From: Mya arenaria
Lineage: Eukaryota > Mollusca > Bivalvia > Myida > Myidae
NCBI RefSeq assembly: GCF_026914265.1
Contig: NC_069130.1
Span: 37,874,988-37,938,987 of the forward strand
Reading direction: 5' to 3'
Length of the DNA stretch: 64,000 nucleotides
How positions within the stretch are numbered: the first letter of the stretch is position 1; each line of letters opens with the position of its first letter. Below the pieces are notes generated by a model that was not told the origin of the DNA, searched no databases, and saw only the letters and a program-made list of their open reading frames with translations. The position numbers were made by a program, and so were the translations under genes. Below, one piece after another: positions 59,478-64,000 of this stretch.

Positions 59478-62400
59478 ATGGTCAGCTTTTTCTTGTCAAC
59501 ATCTCGCCGACCGTATCACCCGCTGGATGATGACCTAAATGATGAAGAGCTTCTTCTCTCTCAAGACTTGGACATCTCTGAAGACATACCTGCCAACTAC
59601 ATTTCAGGTAATTCAGTCTTCTTAGAAACATCTTCTCTCATAAGGATGGCGTCAGATCTAGACTGATACCCACTTGGGCCTGGCTAGTAGTTTTAAAGGA
59701 AAATTAAAAGGGGAGTTTTCTATCGGGTAGGGGAAAATCATATTATTTTCAGAAGCTGATTGGGGCCGAAAAACCCCTGAACAGAGTTATTGTTAGTGAT
59801 TATAAGAGAATAGTTAGTCGAGTCCGGGCTGTAACTTTGTCATACAAGGAGGGATTTAAAAAAAACTTCGTAAAAGCAATTTGCAACCAAGACCCAAAAC
59901 CCTACTTCAAATTTATAGTCATGAGTTTAATCATTATGTTATGCTGCATATATTGCTGGAGACATCTTGGCTGGAACTTTGCCATGCTGGGAGGGATTTT
60001 AAAATTTAATTTTTTTAGACAATTTGAATTACATTGCAGGACACGATCCAGAAACAGACGCATTGTGTAACTGTTGTGTGCAACCACAAATTCAAAGGAT
60101 TCCTAGGATCAACTTTGCTTACTTCAACAATGATAAGTGGAAGAAGAGATTTGACATTTTAATTTGTTTATTTGTCTTGTCTTGCCTGGTCGGTGTAAGC
60201 GTGAGACTAGGGGTGTATACTTTGTTAGAAAAGACTCCTGCTCCGGTTATAGACAAGTCGTACCAGGCATTCCGGATTCCCCAACATGAGGCATCAATGC
60301 ACTGGGGGGCTCTGCAGGCAGCCAAGCGTAACCTGTCAAAGTCGAAAATTGACTATGATAAAATGGCCACTGTGGACTTTGACTGGGTTTTCAGCCAACG
60401 TGGTAAGTTGACCAGTTTTACCAGTAGCTTGTTTTAAAAACGAATGGCTGTGAAGAAGGGCAAAACGTTTAGGTCATACATGGTACTCAAAAATTCTTAA
60501 CATTTTTCACCAAAAAAGGTCATGAAACTTTGTACACAAGTTACCAGTGACATAACGCATGTATACATGTGAGCACAGAAAGACCTTATTTTGGGCTAAA
60601 GCGATTACTGAGTTAACAATCAGAACTCCTTGCAGGGCTTCCATTAAAGGAAGTTTGGAAGTATATTACTCCCTAGAAATTGGTTAAAACTTTCAAAGTT
60701 GATTCCTTGGAAGTATAAAAACTTCCATAATTTTGAAGAAAACTTCCAAAGTTGAAAGCATGGAAGTTCAAAATATCAAAACCTTTTGTCAATATTACTT
60801 TTAAAGTCCTTATTCAATCAGTTTAAGTGTTTTTAAGTAAAATTAATTATAATTATACAAGTTAAAGTGCAAATTATTTGATTTTAAATATATTTGTTGA
60901 AAAATAGTTGCAAAAGATATTGCATTATGGAGACTTTAAAACTTCCATATTTCAGTGTAAAACTTCAAAAAGTGATTCACAGGAAGTTCATACTTCCAGT
61001 TTCAAATTCTTAATGGAAGCCCTGCCTTGTTGTTAAATGAATTAATGTTATCAATAACATACATTTGTATAAAAGAATAGCCAATACTTGTAACATCATA
61101 TACCATTGATTAAAGGATGTAGCCCTTATCCAATCAGAGTCCAATAGTGAAATAAACAGTGACATCATAATCCCTTGCATGTGATATAAAATGAATATCA
61201 AGTTTTCCCTTTACCAAACTTTACAAATATACAAAATTAGGTTTAATAATTAAATTAATTACAATGTATTTACAACAAATATGCTCTTTGTACAGATCAA
61301 GGCAAGTCGAGGGCCAAAAGACAAAGCTCATTTCAATTTGCTGCCCACGAACAGGACAGGGTGTTGGAACAGCGGGACAAGCGAGATGTGACCCAGGAAA
61401 ATGGGAACCAGATTATCACTGCCTTGCCCCAGCAGTATTACCCACTGTGGAGAATGCAGGTAGGTTTATGATAAGCCCAAATCATAATATATTTGTTTAG
61501 ATAAATAGCCCGCCAAACATTGCAAACACAAAGGATTTAGAAAGTCTTGAATGCCAAAAACTATGTCAAATGACATTTAAAAAAAGCCAACTTCATTTTG
61601 AGGATTTTTTCTTATTGAAGTATTAATAAAGTTTCAGTTTATATATAAAGGGACTCCCTCATGTTTTGTAATATACTTTTTTTTAATTACAAAATAAATT
61701 GTGGCAAATCAGAAGGAGTATTAAAACTAATATACTAAAAGCTGGAACCATTCAGTAAATTTTGATATTTGCTAAAATATCGTCTCTGGAAATTACAATT
61801 ATAAAAACGGGTTTCAGCGAGTGATTCCACTGTTGCGTCATTGGTTGATTGACATTTTCATGCGATGTAATCAATGTATAATAAAATGGTCACAATAGCC
61901 ATCACTTACATGTATGTTTAAGTCCTGGTGGCCATTTTTTCTTGATTTGACCGGCATGGGTTCACACCAAAAAATACTTTTTATACTAAAATTGTATTTT
62001 TCCCTGCAATTTCAATATCATAGAGTAATAATAAGTGTTTTCAAAAGCATAACCAGGAAAACTAATTTTTGGTCCAAAAACATTGGCTAGTGCCTTTAAA
62101 GGGGCTGTACTCCGTATGATAAAATAGCAAAAAAAAAAGAAAATTGTCGAAAACTGACATAAACTTGGCATCGATGTGTACAATGCATTGAAACTTACTA
62201 ACTGAAGTACCACATAGTTTACAATTTATTTAAGTTTAGCAGTTATCTCGTATTTTTCCATTAAAAAAGATTACTGGGTATACATGTATCAACCAGGTAG
62301 AATTCATTCCTTATGCATGATTGGCTAGTCGGGGATATCAAGTGATATTACCGAGGTATGTGTATAGCTTAATTATGTCACCCAATTAGAGTAAGCCATC

Positions 62401-63113
62401 GTAGCTCAGTGGATACGATGCTGGACTGCAATTTTGGCGACACAGGTTCGAACCCGGTCTCCGACACAATTTTTTTTTACATTTTTTTTTTTTTTAAATA
62501 ATGATATCAAAGCGTAACACATTCTATTAGATAATTGTCCTAAGATTTGTTACGTGCCAATCTGGTGTACAGACCCTTTAAACCTTATATCTTGTGTTAA
62601 AATAAATGCCATTTTCAAGTTCCTGATCCATAATCAAGAGACTATTATGACATTAATAATTTATGAACAAGCAATGACAGCTGTTAAAGATAATACATGT
62701 CCTTATTGCCTTGCAGGTTGTGTTTATGGCTAAAGATGGTGAAAATATTTTTACAAGAGAAAAATTACAACACATTCATGAAATTGAGAAGAAAATCATT
62801 GCCCATGAAAAGTTCTCAGAGTTCTGCCTTAAAGACCCATTCCACGCAGTGATACAAAAAGATCCGGCTGTCAAAGCCATTAACGGTTGTGCCCCTTTAA
62901 ATTCCTTACTGAGTTACTTCTTCCCGTCAAAAGACGAGATTGGTAATGTCTATTATGACGGGCTTGGTGAAAACATGGACAACATCGATAGCGCCCTAAA
63001 GCTTGCGATGACTTCAACAAAGTTTTATTATTATGTGGATGAGAAGGTCAACAGCTCCTTCTTGAAAAGCAGGCTGATAAGAACCGAAGTGCTGTTTGGT
63101 GCTCCCTTAAAAG
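59478..63113 (+). CDS. Dispatched homolog 3-like (DISP3/PTCHD2), 5' part, runs off the window
   Basis: Coding exons 59478-59607, 60040-60402, 61296-61459 and 62717-63113 (phases 1, 1, 0, 1 out), 351 residues so far. The family is the RND/Patched-Dispatched group of 12-13-pass membrane proteins; Dispatched proteins act with sterol-linked Hedgehog traffic. An acidic cytosolic N-terminus (LDDDLNDEELLLSQDLD) is followed by TM1 at about 81-105. The first extracellular domain then begins with 'YQAFRIPQHEAS' and continues to 'NIFTREKLQHIHEIEKKI', 'LLSYFFP', 'YYDGLGENM' and 'RTEVLFGAPLK'; all of these parallel the DISP3 rather than the DISP1 pattern as I know it. Two furin-type sites, RAKR (170-173) and RDKR (191-194), lie in exon 3. 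The sterol-sensing domain lies beyond the window. The ATG choice is uncertain: it is the first one in frame after an upstream stop, and an upstream exon cannot be excluded. Confidence 0.9.
60633..61024. mobile_element. MITE family R4, complete, in DISP3-like intron
   Basis: 392 bp bounded by CAGGGCTTCCATTAA and its inverted copy TTAATGGAAGCCCTG. The interior is made of repeated 'ggaagt' and 'acttcc' strings that fold back on each other. A reverse-orientation partial copy is at 59139. Confidence 0.88.
62095..62582. mobile_element. Inverted-repeat element carrying a tRNA-like segment
   Basis: The left end TTTAAAGGGGCTGTACTCC and right end 'tggtgtacagaccctttaaa' are imperfect inverted repeats, and TTTAAA borders both. 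The left segment ('aaaatagcaaaaaa...gaaaattgtcgaaaact') recurs at 63765-64000. Lies in the intron before the last DISP3-like exon in the window. Confidence 0.7.
62397..62466 (+). other. tRNA-derived SINE-like segment (pol III A and B boxes), not a functional tRNA
   Basis: A-box TAGCTCAGTGG at 62402-62412 and B-box GGTTCGAACCC at about 62445-62455 match the pol III consensus. The anticodon loop would read GCA (Cys). The acceptor stem does not pair (gccatcg against ctccgac) and the T-stem has a mismatch, so it cannot be a mature tRNA. T-rich runs follow at 62468-62495, which would act as a pol III terminator. Confidence 0.75.
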
Positions 63114-63160
63114 GTAAGGTTATTTATATCTTTACTCTGTGATGACTTGATTGTTTATTA

Positions 63161-63471
63161 TGCACCAGTCAATTGTAACCATGGCCCCCCAGTCCGGGGA
63201 ATAGCGGGGACTTTGTCTTTTGGTCAAGCCAAGCCCGGGTAAAATCCCCATCCAATGGGGACGAACTGCTGGTAAAATCCCCTCAAAATGCCCCCACACC
63301 CCAGGGACCCTAGGTAAGGCCCATTCCCCGCTTTTTTTGGCGCTAGGACAAAACCACCGCATTCATCCGGCACTGTGGGGCAACCTGGAAGATAAAAACA
63401 CGGCCCATTTCCCCGGCTATCCCCGGTAAACCCCTTGACCTGGGTGGTCCGTGGTTACATTGACTGGTGCA
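63161..63471. mobile_element. Harbinger-like MITE (family R3), complete
   Basis: Ends TGCACCAGTCAATTG and ATTGACTGGTGCA, with TTA flanking both sides (63158-63160, 63472-63474). The GC-rich interior matches 50855-51168 ('ccctaggtaaggcc', 'aaaacacggcccat', 'ggctatccccggta'). Sits about 50 bp after a DISP3-like exon. Confidence 0.9.
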
Positions 63472-63764
63472 TTATGTCAATATAAATGGACTACAATAAT
63501 TCTGTCATGAATTTTATTAGCCCTTGAGATTGTTGATATTTATATTGTCATTCTTGTAATATTGTTGTCAGATAAGAATCATAAAAAAGTTTTTTATTTA
63601 TGTTAAGATGTCATTGTGCACATGTGTTAATATAAGTTGTCCTGACATGGCTTTTCTGCTCATTTGACATGTAAGTGAAAACTACTCTGTAAATAAGCAG
63701 TCTTGCTTCATATGACCTGTAACCAGTAACTAGACAAGTCTTAGTTTGAGAATGTTATACTTAA

Positions 63765-64000
63765 AGGGACTAGACACCAGATGATACAATTGCAAGGAAA
63801 GAAGAAAATTGTCAAAAACTCTCATAAAATTGATAATGTTGTGTACAATGAATTCTATCATTTGCAGTTTTTGCGTATTTGTCCAATTCAAAATTTACTG
63901 GGTGTGTCGACCATGTAAATCCCAGTTGATTTGAAAATACTGTCAATATATGTATCTGTACTTATCACATGACTTTCACCTGCTAAATATACACAAGTTA
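63765..64000. mobile_element. Second copy of the 62095-type element, cut by window edge
   Basis: Begins TTAAAGGGACTAGACACCAG and continues 'gatacaattgcaaggaaaga', 'gaaaattgtcaaaaact', 'gtgtacaatgaattc'. This parallels 62097-62260. The A-box region is not reached before the window ends. Confidence 0.6.

Noticed and set aside
62394..62466. Functional tRNA-Cys(GCA)
   Set aside because: The acceptor stem does not pair and the segment lies inside a repetitive element; only the pol III boxes are intact.
63132..63429. Pro/Gly/Trp-rich frames on both strands after the last DISP3-like exon
   Set aside because: They are translations of the R3 MITE.

Overview
This window is AT-rich animal nuclear DNA with interrupted genes, GT-AG introns, long non-coding stretches and many transposon relics. 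The repeat types (TTATGCCCCCC-ended elements with internal 'caaaggtcaaggtcacagtgacctt' units, AAAGCTGCACTCTCAC-ended elements, decayed non-LTR retrotransposons, many minisatellites) point to a mollusc, most likely a bivalve. That assignment is an inference from repeat style and protein similarity. No bacterial or viral gene is evident.

Layout. 1-17 kb holds one intronless class-A GPCR on the minus strand (3188-4156), a TA-flanked inverted-repeat element (4342-5141), several minisatellites (1.5, 5.9, 6.4-7.6, 8.5-9.1 kb), a CA/CG microsatellite (9.85-10.35 kb), a 1.65 kb inverted-repeat element (12.35-14.0 kb) and a degenerate repeat field (14.8-15.6 kb). 17.2-24.5 kb is one complete six-exon secreted chymotrypsin-fold serine protease on the minus strand; its exon phases close to a 261-residue protein. 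29.2-32.9 kb carries two decayed non-LTR retrotransposons on the minus strand.

35-51 kb is a segmental duplication. Each unit carries a four-exon gene whose protein (383 and 382 residues) I do not recognise. Exon boundaries and phases are identical in both copies, and exon 4 opens with a C2H2-like zinc-finger motif. The second copy acts as an empty site that dates three mobile-element events in the first: a TTAA-flanked MITE in intron 2, a 973 bp element in intron 3, and truncation of a downstream MITE.

53-57 kb holds a third retrotransposon relic, then a 3.2 kb fold-back element that has itself been invaded by a 1.4 kb PIF/Harbinger-type element with an exact TAA target duplication. 59.5-64 kb is the 5' part of a Dispatched-3-like (DISP3/PTCHD2) membrane protein gene on the plus strand. 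Four coding exons are inside the window and the gene runs off its end. Its introns hold MITEs, one of which contains an RNA polymerase III A-box/B-box pair.

The genes are not an operon-like set; they are independent animal genes. The most novel item is the unrecognised duplicated gene and its flanking structure.
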